NCBI GenBank assembly: GCA_020466095.1
Contig: CM035809.1
Span: 2,515,393-2,579,392, forward strand
DNA from: Chlorops oryzae
Taxonomy: Eukaryota; Arthropoda; Insecta; Diptera; Chloropidae
Length of the DNA stretch: 64,000 bases
Reading direction: 5' to 3'
The position numbers and the translations under genes were made by a program. The stretch's first letter is position 1. Each line of letters starts with the position of its first letter. The notes beneath the pieces are model-generated. The model was not told the origin of the DNA. It was given only the letters and a program-made list of their open reading frames with translations, and made no database searches. Positions 45,013 through 54,832 of this stretch are shown here, one piece after another.

Positions 45013-45792
45013 ATGATGGCACTACTAGTCCAACGATATTTAGCTAATCAAATCAAGAGTATTTGGTTTCGCTCCTTCTCAACTTCCACAGCAAAGGCGA
45101 GAACATTTCGACAATGGTACCGAGAGTTTTGGACACCGAAGCCGAGAATAACTCCGCCATACAATCACATTACGCAAATCGGTGACCCAATATTACGATC
45201 GCAGGCAGCAACAGTTCCAGATGATTTTCTTAAAGCAAAGAAATTGATGAAATCGTAGAACAAATGGTAAAGGTGATGAGAAACTACAATTGCGTCGGTA
45301 TAGCGGCGCCACAAATTGGTGTATCCCTACGAATCATTGCAATGGAATTCCGTCGCAAAATAAAAGACGAACTGAATAAAACTGTTTACGAATCACGTAA
45401 AATGTCAACAATGCCACTAACGGTAAGCCCCGGCACAGGATTTCATAGCAATTTTGTGAATTTGTTTTTTTTTTAATTTTTAAGGTTTTTGTAAATCCCA
45501 TCCTTACCGTGACCAACTACGAGAAACATAAGCATCCTGAAGGTTGCATGAGTGTGCGAGGTTATTCAGCGGATGTGGAACGTTTCGATGCCGTCAAATT
45601 AACTGGAATTGGAAAGAAAACACTCCCAATGAACTAACGTTAACTGGTTGGAATGCTCGCATTGCACAGCATGAGATGGATCATTTAAATGGAAAGCTTT
45701 ACGTCGATAAAATGGACTGTTCGACTTTCACTTGTACTTGTTGGGAAGCTGTCAACTCGAAAGGTGGACGAGTTGAGATACCATTCTATTAA
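45013..45792 (+). pseudogene. Mitochondrial-type peptide deformylase, frame-broken
   Basis: Peptide deformylase removes the N-formyl group from organelle-made proteins. The N-terminus (MMALLVQRYLANQIK...SFSTST) looks like a mitochondrial presequence. The three metal-site motifs are present: VGIAAPQ (45296-45319), EGCMS (45540-45554) and HEMDH (45670-45684), with Cys and both His intact, and the C-terminal [18 protein letters not shown] is conserved. A 62-nt GTAAGC...TAAG intron (45423-45484) shows it is not a processed copy. The frame breaks near 45236 and again near 45615-45640. With a MITE over the original start, this is a decayed gene unless the one-base shifts are assembly errors. Drosophila has two related deformylase genes, so another copy may supply the function. 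Confidence 0.88.
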
Positions 45793-45886
45793 TAGACAAA
45801 TTTTTTTTGTTTTTCTGTTTTCTTCTTTAATATACTTAAAAAACAAAGTTGGCTTATTTAATGAGTATAGTCGGTTTATTTAAATA

Positions 45887-46247
45887 CAGTTGAACTTCGA
45901 TTAACCGTGATGCTCGGGACCGGGCTAATCACGGATAATCGAAAATCACGGTTGAAAGAGGTAAAATTTTACATGTATAAATTTTATTATTTTTATTTAT
46001 TTTTGACAAAAACATGTAAATCTGCGTCTATAAACAACTTATCATATCTCTAGGAATACAAACATTTATTTTAATATGAGAGATGTGAGTGTATTATACG
46101 AAAAAAACAAACAAGCAGTCATATGGACATGTGCATCACGGATAATAGAGGTAAATCACGGTTAATAGAGGTAAAAATCAACCACTCAGCATCACGGTTA
46201 ATAGATAATCACGGTTAATAGAAGCACGGTTAATCGAAGTTCAACTG
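45887..46247 (-). mobile_element. pogo-like MITE, 361 bp, copy 2
   Basis: Same length and nearly the same sequence as 28136-28496 but inverted. TA on both sides (45885-45886, 46248-46249), 95 bp after the deformylase stop. Confidence 0.92.
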
Positions 46248-46249
46248 TA

Positions 46250-46570
46250 GTAATAAGTAATTATCACTTAACGAATAGTTGAAACAATTACAGCTTAACG
46301 GTAACGCTGGATCGGTAACGAAGATGTGAGTGCTGACTACGGATAGAAACCAAAATATTTCGAGTTGTCTTACATTTATGCGACAGCTATAAAAAAATGT
46401 TCGGACTCACAGGTCATGCCATCCTACAACAGCATTAAGTCCGATTCAAGTGCAATGTGAAAACATTATTTCCAAAAATTATATGTCTTATTCGACATTT
46501 TTCGTCGAGCATAAAACAATTCATGCATTTTTTTATAAGTATACATAGGTAATTCCATTGTGATGGCCAC
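46250..46570. other. Intergenic stretch
   Basis: Nothing recognised. Confidence 0.4.
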
Positions 46571-46577
46571 ACTCGTC

Positions 46578-46732
46578 CAGAGGCGGACTGAGCCCATGGG
46601 CAACCGGGAAAAAGCCCGGCGGGCCTCCAATTCGCCGTGCTTTTTAGCTGTTACGTTTTTTTTTTTTTCTTAGGTAACGAAGCCCCATATTTCAAACGCC
46701 CGGTGGGCCCTTTGACCCCCAGTCCGCCCCTA
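46578..46732. mobile_element. hAT-like MITE, 155 bp
   Basis: Ends CAGAGGCGGACTG and CAGTCCGCCCCTA. Flanks CACTCGTC and AGCCCGTC match at 6 of 8, an eroded TSD. GGGC/GCCC-rich arms. Confidence 0.65.
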
Positions 46733-47052
46733 AGCCCGTCACAATCACATACAATTTGACACTGAAAGGAAATGATTTCTGCTCAAAATGGCGAAGAAAA
46801 GACAGGCGGGTGTGACCTAAATATATAGCCTTTTAGTATGTATGTCATGGTCGATTCCAGGCTATATATAATGAAGGGGGATAGCTGTTTTTTTTTTTTT
46901 TTTTTTTAAATAAAATCGATTTAGACTTACTTCCAGAAATTAAAAATGAGTACAATTTGCCGATAATCGGCTGTGCTTTGGAAACCGAGACAGAATTAGA
47001 TTAGTATCAAAATTGAATCGATGTGGGCTTCAATTGGTGCTATGAAAACGAT
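46733..47052. other. Intergenic stretch
   Basis: Contains a run of 22 T (46889-46910). Nothing else. Confidence 0.4.
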
Positions 47053-47242
47053 CAGACCGATTCTGAATATTCCCGGGGAATTTACATTTCTTGAGACTAA
47101 AATTCTCTTTTTTTAAATAGATGCTGAAAGGAAAATTATGGGTATGGGTCAAATAACCATTCCCCACCAAATTTATTCCCCCAAATATTTGAAAAAGAAG
47201 AAGTTTACTCTAAATTTCCCGGGAATATTCAGAATCGGGCTG
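47053..47242. mobile_element. hAT-like MITE, 190 bp
   Basis: CAGACCGATTCTGAATATTC at the left pairs with GAATATTCAGAATCGGGCTG at the right, followed by CCCGGG arms. No clean TSD. Confidence 0.55.
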
Positions 47243-47289
47243 GATAGAGTTTTGCTTTTCTGTTCGTTCAATTGAGCTGATAGTCCTTA

Positions 47290-47440
47290 TCAGGGGTGTC
47301 ACGAATGTGTTTATTTTACATCCGCGGATGCGGATTTAAAAAAATTACATCCGCGTAAGCGAATGCGGATATGATTATTTTTAGGAAATAAACTTTTATC
47401 AAAAATACAAATGAGTAGATAATTACACAGCCCCACAAAA
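47290..47440. mobile_element. End fragment of a GCGGAT-repeat hAT-like element
   Basis: CAGGGGTGTCACGAATGTG followed by ATCCGCGGATGCGGAT words, a relative of the 47494 element's GCGAAT-rich ends. No matching right end. Confidence 0.4.
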
Positions 47441-48130
47441 AAGGGTCAGACCCATGTCTCACTGTGCTTACTATATGTCTTGGGGGTAGGTAGTAGTGAT
47501 GTAACGAATGTAAAATTTTAGCATTCGCGAATGCGAATGCGAATGCCTACTCATATTCGCGAATGCGAATGCGAATGCGAATATTCAGTTTTTGAATCTA
47601 TATCTCAAATTTAGCACACATCACCAAATCAATTCATTTATTTATATAGCGCACTAACTTTGGAAAAAAATAATTCATTCATAAGTAAAAGAAATTACAC
47701 ATTTCGATGTTAAATTTCAAAGTGTTAAAAAAAAACAGTCACATGACAACAACAAAACTAATCCGACGATTTCGTGCAAGCATAACGCCCCTGCGCAATA
47801 CGCAATGTTATTGTCGTTTTTCGTTTAGCAGCCCTCAGACAGTCGTTCTTGTATGAAAATTTATGTGAAGGAACTTAAAGGCATTCCAAATGCGCCCTGT
47901 AGTAAACGAGCGGTCAGTTTGCAAAATAGGACCCACCTTAGGTGAGACTGTTAGCAACTAGACCATAAAAACTATGGAGCACGTCTAACCTAAGGTCGAC
48001 CTCTATAGGTCTCACCGCTGACTGTTCCGTAAGAGATCGAGGGGCGGTGAGTTCATTTTTTTGTGTACTCTTGCTGTGCGCTTGTTGTTGTCTGCTTTAA
48101 GTTCGCATTCTGATCGGCGTACCGTCAAGA

Positions 48131-48203
48131 GTTGGTTAGCGTAAAGGGTAAGACTCTCGCTCAGCAACCACGCAGGTCGAGGTTCGATCCCTGGCTCGGT
48201 TGG
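48131..48203 (+). repeat. tRNA-like sequence 1 inside the hAT-like element
   Basis: A box TAGCGTAAAGGGTAAGAC, B box GGTTCGATCCC, followed by an 8-base T run that could terminate RNA polymerase III. The acceptor and T stems pair poorly, so I do not call a functional tRNA. Confidence 0.6.
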
Positions 48204-48469
48204 ACATTTTTTTTTCTTCTCTATTGCCTAGAGTTTTTTTTTATGTTCATATTTAAATTAATTTTTTTTATTAGTTAATTTTGAAAAATAAATAATTTTT
48301 TCTTTAATATGTAAGTATTTTTTCATAATTAAATTTTTTTTTAAGTATTAATTTTTCAATTGAAAAATTTTTGCTATGAAAAATTCAATTTTATTTCACA
48401 ATAACTTGAGCAACCATAAACTCAAGTCAGCATTATGATCAACATATTAAATTTCCTTGTTTAGCGTAA

Positions 48470-48527
48470 TGGTTAAGACGCAGACTTACCAGCCCAGAGA
48501 TCAGCGGTTCGAGGTTCGTTCGAGACG
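48470..48527 (+). repeat. tRNA-like sequence 2 inside the hAT-like element
   Basis: A box TAGCGTAATGGTTAAGACG and B-box-like GGTTCGAGGTTCG about 30 nt later. No intact cloverleaf. Confidence 0.5.
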
Positions 48528-49395
48528 AGAAAATTAAAAAAACATAGCTAATGTTTAAGCAAAAAGGTTAAAAAAATAAAAACAAAAAATTAACAAAGTA
48601 AAAACAAGAAGAAAAAAATAAAACAAATATTAACAAATTTTTTTTCCATAAATAAAAAAAATCGTCAATTGACCTCCAACTCACCCAAAACGTCTCACCA
48701 TGGGTGAGTCTTACATGCACTACTCTCTTTTTAATGTAGGCCCCATGTTAAAGAGGTGAGTTGAATGCATGTAAGAGTAAATTATGTGGGGACTAGTTGT
48801 AGTCTTTTTGAGGTGCACCATAGGTGAGTAGAGGGTGAGTCTCAATTACTGCAGGGCGTTTAATTCAGGGATCGGCAAAATTGAAAATGCAAGTGTGTGT
48901 GAGAGAGCAGATTTTAAGTGTAATATCTGTGTAACGGTAGCACATAAAAAATTCTTTAAATGCTAAAATATTGGCTTTTAAATTTAAATTTAAAAAATCG
49001 ATTAAAGTTTACATTTTTGGTCAATTTTCTGCTAATTATATATTCGCAAAATATTCGCAACATTTTGCGAATGCGAATGTGAAAAAATATGCGAATATTC
49101 GCGAATGCGAATGCGAATGCGAATATTCGTTACATCACTAGTAGGTAGGTTGAAGTGGCTGCCACTTAGGCCGTTAATCGGCCCATTGTGATACCAAGGA
49201 GGTTTTCTTGTGTTTGTGTGAGTGTATGTCTTTTTATGTAGTGTGCCCCTAACATGCGATTTTTGAAAAACCAGTGCTAGGCTTGGAACATTACACTCCG
49301 TGTCAACTGTGCCGGGAATCGAACCTCGGACCCTGGGATCAAGAGCATAGCACGCATCCCCTACGCTATCCCAGAGCCACTGTGTCTTGCGGGTA

Positions 49396-49998
49396 ACTGA
49401 ATCCAAATTTTAGTTTCATATAAATGCATCGGGTCTACGTTTTGCTATAAGGTAAAAAGTAGGCTCTACTCGTAAAACCCCGCTCGAGAATACGTTTTTG
49501 AGGTTATGGCTAAATATTGAACCGAAGGAATAATATGGACCTCATATGGAACCATGGTCCTTATTAGTGGACAGATTATGAGAATCACTAAAGAGAAAAT
49601 TTAAAAAATTTTTAGAATATTTCAAACAAACTTCTAAGGGTATTCACAATGAAGTTGGAATGTTGTCACAACAAGACGAAGTTGCGAAATTTCTCATTAT
49701 AACCTGTCGTGCACTGGGTTAGATCAGCCGTTTTGTGGACGAACTACCGAAACTGCCAAGAGGGCATTAAATGAAAGTGTTTGGGTATGAGGGTGTAAGC
49801 CGTATGACGCCGTGGCTCTGGGTACGCACGTGATACGTATGTCGTCGTGACCGCTGGGTGGGTACGTTAGCCAGAGTTGAGACTTAGCAAACGGTTCAAT
49901 TCAATTCAACCTGCTGCATTCCGCTTCAGTTTTCTTCAGTCCGAGTTCCGATTGATCGAAGCTCAGTTTATACATAGAGAAAATGTTGATTCGGCTCT
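49396..49998 (+). other. Left part of a sequence interrupted by the non-LTR element, possibly a solo LTR
   Basis: Joined to 51567 onward after removing the insertion and one TSD copy. The joined sequence ends with AAATAAAAGTTCTGAGTCG, which resembles the polyadenylation region of a gypsy-type LTR, and has no coding capacity. LTR borders and TSD were not found, so this is tentative. Confidence 0.35.
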
Positions 49999-50011
49999 TA
50001 CTCAATGGCCA

Positions 50012-50540
50012 AACAGTAGTTCCCTTCACTAGGAAACGGAAGCTAAACATTGGAGCTTTAATTCTTGGAGGGGAAGTGCTAACTCTTTCCGATGAGATGA
50101 AATATCTAGGTGTTATCCTAGACAAAACACTCACATGGAACAAGCATATAACATATGTCTCAAACAAAGCCTTGAGAGCAACGTATGCGTGTCAAAGGCT
50201 GTATGGGAAAACCTGGGGCGTACGACCAAAAATGATGGCGTGGTCCTTCAAAACAGTCATCTTGCCAATGATAACATATGCATCCTTGGCATGGTGGCCA
50301 AAAGTTGATCAAGTTAAGGCTCAGATTATCCTGAATAAGGTACACAGAGTAGCCTGCTTGAGCGTGACAAGTGCGATGAGAACTTGTCCACCGGCGAGCC
50401 TGGGAATGCTCACAGGTCTCATACCTCTTCATATAGCTATAAAGAGGGAAGCAGCATGTGCAGCACTCAGGCTTCCAAACTTGAGCAGTCTTAAAGAAGG
50501 GAACCTCAGAGGGCACATAAAGGCCCTAGATCTCTTCTGA
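50012..50540 (+). pseudogene. ORF2 fragment: C-terminal reverse transcriptase / thumb region
   Basis: Reads VVPFTRKRKL, then EMKYLGVILDKTLTWNKHI, the well-known post-catalytic block of LINE reverse transcriptases, and WGVRPKMMAWSFKTVILP. The catalytic fingers/palm are lost by 5' truncation. A TGA at 50538-50540 separates it from the RNase H part, which continues in the same frame. Confidence 0.9.
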
Positions 50541-51482
50541 GGTACTCCATGCGTGGAGCTATCTGATAAGATGCTCAAAAAATTCATCTTCTCCAGAACA
50601 TACGAGGTAGTCATCAGTGACCGCGACTTGTGGAGAAACAACAGTATAAGATTGGAAGAGGACTCGCAAAAATGGTACACTGACGGGTCCAAAAAGGAAG
50701 ATGGCAGCGTAGGGGCTGGGGTTGTCGGACCCAACTTCCAGAAACTGGGAAAAACATCATCCATTTTTCAGGCGGAGGTCCACGCCCTAAAGGTGTGTAT
50801 TAGAGAATGCATACGAAGGAACACATCTGGTTCCAACATATGTATTTTCTCTGATAGTCAAGCAGCTTTAAAATCCTTGATGGCATTCACAGTAAACTCA
50901 AAACAGGTTTGTGAATGCTACAATCTCCTTCAGACTCCATCCAAGAGGAACAAAGTTACTCTTTTCTGGATACCAGGTCATGAGGGACATGAGGGCAATG
51001 AAAGGGCAGACTGCCTGGCCAAAAGGGCTGCGGCAAATTCCTTCATAGGACTAGAACCATTCTGCGGGGTTAATTTAAGCTTCAAAAACGACCTGATTAG
51101 AAAATGGGAGGAAAATAGCATAAAGGACTACTGGAGAGCCCACAAAGGCATGCTGCAGGCCAAAAGGCTAATAAATCTTAGGACTATCAGGCCGGAAACT
51201 ATTCTTAACCTCAGTAGGAAAAATATTAAGATTTACACTGAGTTCTTAACAGGGCATTGTAAATTAAATTACCACCTGAAGAAGCTGGCGGTGATAAACG
51301 AAGATATCTGTAGGCTATGCGGAGCTGAACGGGAAACAGCGGAGCATGTACTATGTACATGTCCAGCGGCGGCTAGGCGTAGACTTGTATGTCTAGGGGC
51401 AAGTACTTTGGGTCCCCAGGCCATCAGCCAATTTAGTCCCTTGGAAACACTGAGATTCATAAAAAGTCTCAATCTTTTCTAG
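50541..51482 (+). pseudogene. ORF2 fragment: RNase H and Cys-rich C-terminus
   Basis: RNase H motifs are in order: WYTDGSKKEDG (Asp), FQAEVHALKV (Glu), CIFSDSQAALKSL (Asp), FWIPGHEGHEGNERADCLAK (His/Asp). A C-x2-C-x8-H-x4-C zinc-type motif follows (CRLCGAERETAEHVLCTC). The frame is open to TAG at 51480-51482. Apart from the single upstream stop the copy is well preserved. Confidence 0.9.
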
Positions 51483-51566
51483 GGAACATAGGCTGCACAA
51501 AAGATCTATCAGGTCGTGGTGCACTCATAGCCTTATAATAATAATAATAATAATACTCAATGGCCA

Positions 51567-53380
51567 TGCACTTTCTTCAGTTGCTTTGCTGTTGTCGTAG
51601 GTCAGTCTCCGATATTGCCTCAGAACATCCGAACTAAATAAAAGTTCTGAGTCGATCATTCATCGGGCACTGTTTTACTTGTTTGCACGGGCAAAGCAGA
51701 TTTATTCCATGGTACTTTTTTCGGTAGTGTATTTCGACTCGATTCTCTGTAAGCTATTATGTATCAATATTTTTCTTCCAACATTTTTTCCTGAATACCA
51801 TTATTTTATTGTTTTTTTCCACAGGGAATTAATTGACAATTGGTTAAAGTTTCTCCGAACTCGTAGTACACTCCTCCGTCGGTAATGATTTGTGTGGAGT
51901 CTTTGTGCTTGTGGGGGTGAATCCTTATATGGGGCATTTCACGTGAAGCGGACAATGAAAAAGCGCATTGTTCCGAATATTCTTCATATTTGGATCATTT
52001 GTACCTCTAGAGAATATGAGTTAGAGCGTACAAAATTTCTGTTGTTTTACACTTAGTTTTCGAGATATACGCTTTTAAAAATTGACAAAATGAAAACTAC
52101 GTTTTTGTTTTTGCATGCAATATTTCCAATAAAAAGAAAATTGGTTAAAAATAAGTAGTAACGATTTGTAAAGAAAATTTATTGAGCTATTGAAGAGTGT
52201 ACAAGTACCAAGAACATGTCATTTAAGTCCAAGCACGCAAAAACCGCTATTCAGCTTTATCAACTTGAGAAGTTCAGCAGCCACAGCTGAATAACGGTTT
52301 CTGCGTGCTTGGCGCGTGGGTCGCGCTGGGTTCTACACCTCCATTTAGTCGTTAGTTTTAGAGATCCCATCTTGTTTAAGATGTCATTTTATAGAAAAAA
52401 AGCTCAGCTTTCGTTTAAAATTATTTTAAAAAATATCAAAAATGTCGCATTGGGCGAAAAATTGCTTATAAAAATAAAAACCGTTTTGTTTTGCATCAAT
52501 AATAATTTTTGCAGACAAAAATCTATAAAAATCCTTCATCACATTTTTTTCATTTTCCAATTTGCGAGACGTAGAATTTTTTGAATACAAAAAGGCCCGA
52601 AAGTTTAACACCCTGTATCTAAGCACTCGGTTAATATTTCCCCTCCTCCTTTTGCACGATTCATGTACTCTCATAGCGCAACATTTCCACCAAGTTCCAT
52701 CGAAATCCCAGCTCCGTATATGTATATAATGGTCTGGTTACAATTTTCACACGGTTATCTTTTTTTGACACAAGATTAAAATATATAATTTTTTTTTTTT
52801 GCTTAATGGAATATGCACTATAAATATTACAGCTAAAAGGACCATAGTGCAGAAAAATATAATATTTGCTTTTTCTCAATTGTATAAGTAAAATGACTCC
52901 TGATCCTGATAAAAAATTTTATTCGCCTTTTTAGAAAATATAGTTTTGAGTGGAGAAGCTTATGACCTTAGTGGTCGCCTAAATGTGGCATTCAATGAAG
53001 TTATGTTAAAAAATTACAAATTAATTATATTTTTTGATGCTTAACGATTTATTTTGATAACGAGTAGCAGGCGAGCAGTGCGATAAAAGTAAAAAATGAA
53101 AAACAATTTCATTCAATAGTGAGCCAGCTTAAAGAGAACCCAAGTTTGGCAAGAGGTTAGCGAAAAAGAAATATTCCTAGCAAATTTAAGGAAGAATGGC
53201 AAGTTATTTCGTCAAAATTTAACTCACCTGGACCTCCCATACAAACTTAAAATATTCATTCTTTGTCTTAAGATTCTCCTCTGAACATTAGGTACTTGGA
53301 TTTCCTTTATTTTCGCTTGAGCTTTCCATATTTTTTTGCTCTTAAAACTGTGTCGCACAAGTAAACTTTCATAAGTCCGT
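51567..53380. other. Intergenic stretch with a strong hairpin
   Basis: 51567-51665 continues the LTR-like sequence. CCAAGCACGCA..AACCG(C)TATTCAGCT at 52231-52256 and its complement ending 52312 form an imperfect 80-bp hairpin. No gene recognised. Confidence 0.45.
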
Positions 53381-53505
53381 GTTTAGATTAAGAGAGACAC
53401 TGGTAGGAAACACATGCGAGTGACAGAGACGAAAGACATTCCATCTCCGTCACTCTCATGTGTTCGCTTCCAGTGTCTCGCGTTTTGTCTCCCTGTTTAA
53501 ACCGG
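53381..53505. mobile_element. Short palindromic MITE, relative of 15958-16068
   Basis: AGAGACACTGG(T/C) ... GAAACACATG on the left pairs with CATGTGTTCGCTTCCAGTGTCTC on the right half. The left end lacks the CAAAACGCG piece present on the right. Boundaries approximate. Confidence 0.5.
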
Positions 53506-53547
53506 TACTTTGATTTATTATATTTTCTATTAAAAAAGTGCTACCAC

Positions 53548-54832
53548 GTTTAATTCAGGGATCGGCAAAATTGAAAATGCAAGTGTGTGTGAGAGAGCAG
53601 ATTTTAAGTGTAATATCTGTGTAACGGTAGCACATAAAAAATTCTTTAAATGCTAAAATATTGGCTTTTAAATTTAAATTTAAAAAATCGATTAAAAGTT
53701 TACATTTTTGGTCAATTTTCTGCTAATTATATATTCGCAAAATATTCGCAACATTTTGCGAATGCGAATGCGAATGTGAAAAAATATGCGAATATTCGCG
53801 AATGCGTTTGCGAATGCGAATATTCGTTACATCACTAGTAGGTAGGTTGAAGTGGCTGCCACTTAGGCCGTTAATCGGCCCATTGTGATACCAAGGAGGT
53901 TTTCTTGTGTTTGTGTGAGTGTATGTCTTTTTATGTAGTGTGCCCCTAACATGCGATTTTTGAAAAACCAGTGCTAGGCTTGGAACATTACACTCCGTGT
54001 CAACTGTGCCGGGAATCGAACCTCGGACCCTGGGATCAAGAGCATAGCACGCATCCCCTACGCTATCCAGAGCCACTGTGTCTTGCGGGTAACTGAATCC
54101 AAATTTTAGTTTCATATAAATGCATCGGGTCTACGTTTTGCTATAAGGTAAAAAGTAGGCTCTACTCGTAAAACCCCGCTCGAGAATACGTTTTTGAGGT
54201 TATGGCTAAATATTGAACCGAAGGAATAATATGGACCTCATATGGAACCATGGTCCTTATTAGTGGACAGATTATGAGAATCACTAAAGAGAAAATTTAA
54301 AAAATTTTTAGAATATTTCAAACAAACTTCTAAGGGTATTCACAATGAAGTTGGAATGTTGTCACAACAAGACGAAGTTGCGAAATTTCTCATTATAACC
54401 TGTCGTGCACTGGGTTAGATCAGCCGTTTTGTGGACGAACTACCGAAACTGCCAAGAGGGCATTAAATGAAAGTGTTTGGGTATGAGGGTGTAAGCCGTA
54501 TGACGCCGTGGCTCTGGGTACGCACGTGATACGTATGTCGTCGTGACCGCTGGGTGGGTACGTTAGCCAGAGTTGAGACTTAGCAAACGGTTCAATTCAA
54601 TTCAACTGCTGCATTCCGCTTCAGTCTTCTTCAGTCCGAGTTCCGATTGATCGAAGCTCAGTTTATACATAGAGAAAATGTTGATTCGGCTCTTACTCAA
54701 TGGCCAAACAGTAGTTCCCTTCACTAGGAAACGGAAGCTAAACATTGGAGCTTTAATTCTTGGAGGGGAAGTGCTAACTCTTTCCGATGAGATGAAATAT
54801 CTAGGTGTTATCCTAGACAAAACACTCACATG
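53548..54832 (+). repeat. Segmental duplication, copy 2 (left part)
   Basis: Collinear with 48858-50147: the right end of the GCGAAT hAT-like element, the SINE, the LTR-like sequence and the 5' junction of the non-LTR element with the same truncation point. Shared junctions show the block was copied as a unit. Both break sites share CGTTTAATTCA. Confidence 0.92.

Larger units (their letters stand above)
47494..49140. mobile_element. hAT-like element, 1.65 kb, with GCGAAT-repeat ends
   Basis: Ends TAGTGATGTAACGAAT / ATTCGTTACATCACTA, perfect 8-bp TSD GTAGGTAG (47486-47493, 49141-49148). Sub-terminal arrays of GCGAAT/ATTCGC occur at both ends. The interior carries two tRNA-like sequences and a GGTGAG-rich part but no transposase. 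Confidence 0.92.
47476..49395 (-). mobile_element. tRNA-derived SINE split by a hAT-like element
   Basis: The head on the minus strand (rc of about 49315-49382) has A-box-like TAGCGTAGGGGATGCG and a perfect B box GGTTCGATTCCC. The body ends GTGGCAGCCACTTCAACCTA, like the SINE at 6085. A 13-bp duplication TGTCTTG(G/C)GGGTA (47476-47488, 49383-49395) encloses the SINE plus the 1.65-kb element inserted in its tail. The SINE alone is about 245 bp. Confidence 0.75.
50012..51553 (+). mobile_element. 5'-truncated I-like non-LTR retrotransposon with (TAA)n tail
   Basis: Starts mid-ORF2 and ends in (TAA)n (about 51533-51553). The 13-bp duplication TACTCAATGGCCA (49999-50011, 51554-51566) brackets it exactly. 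RNase H plus a (TAA)n tail points to the I/Loa group. Confidence 0.92.

Noticed and set aside
48131..48203. Functional tRNA gene
   Set aside because: A and B boxes and a T-run terminator are present, but acceptor and T stems do not pair; it lies inside a transposon.
49032..49406. 124-codon minus-strand protein gene, repeated at 53723-54115
   Set aside because: It is the translation of the SINE plus the GCGAAT repeats (Ile-Arg runs); duplication explains the repeat.
49901..50516. Minus-strand frames opposite the LINE
   Set aside because: Shadows of the reverse-transcriptase coding strand.
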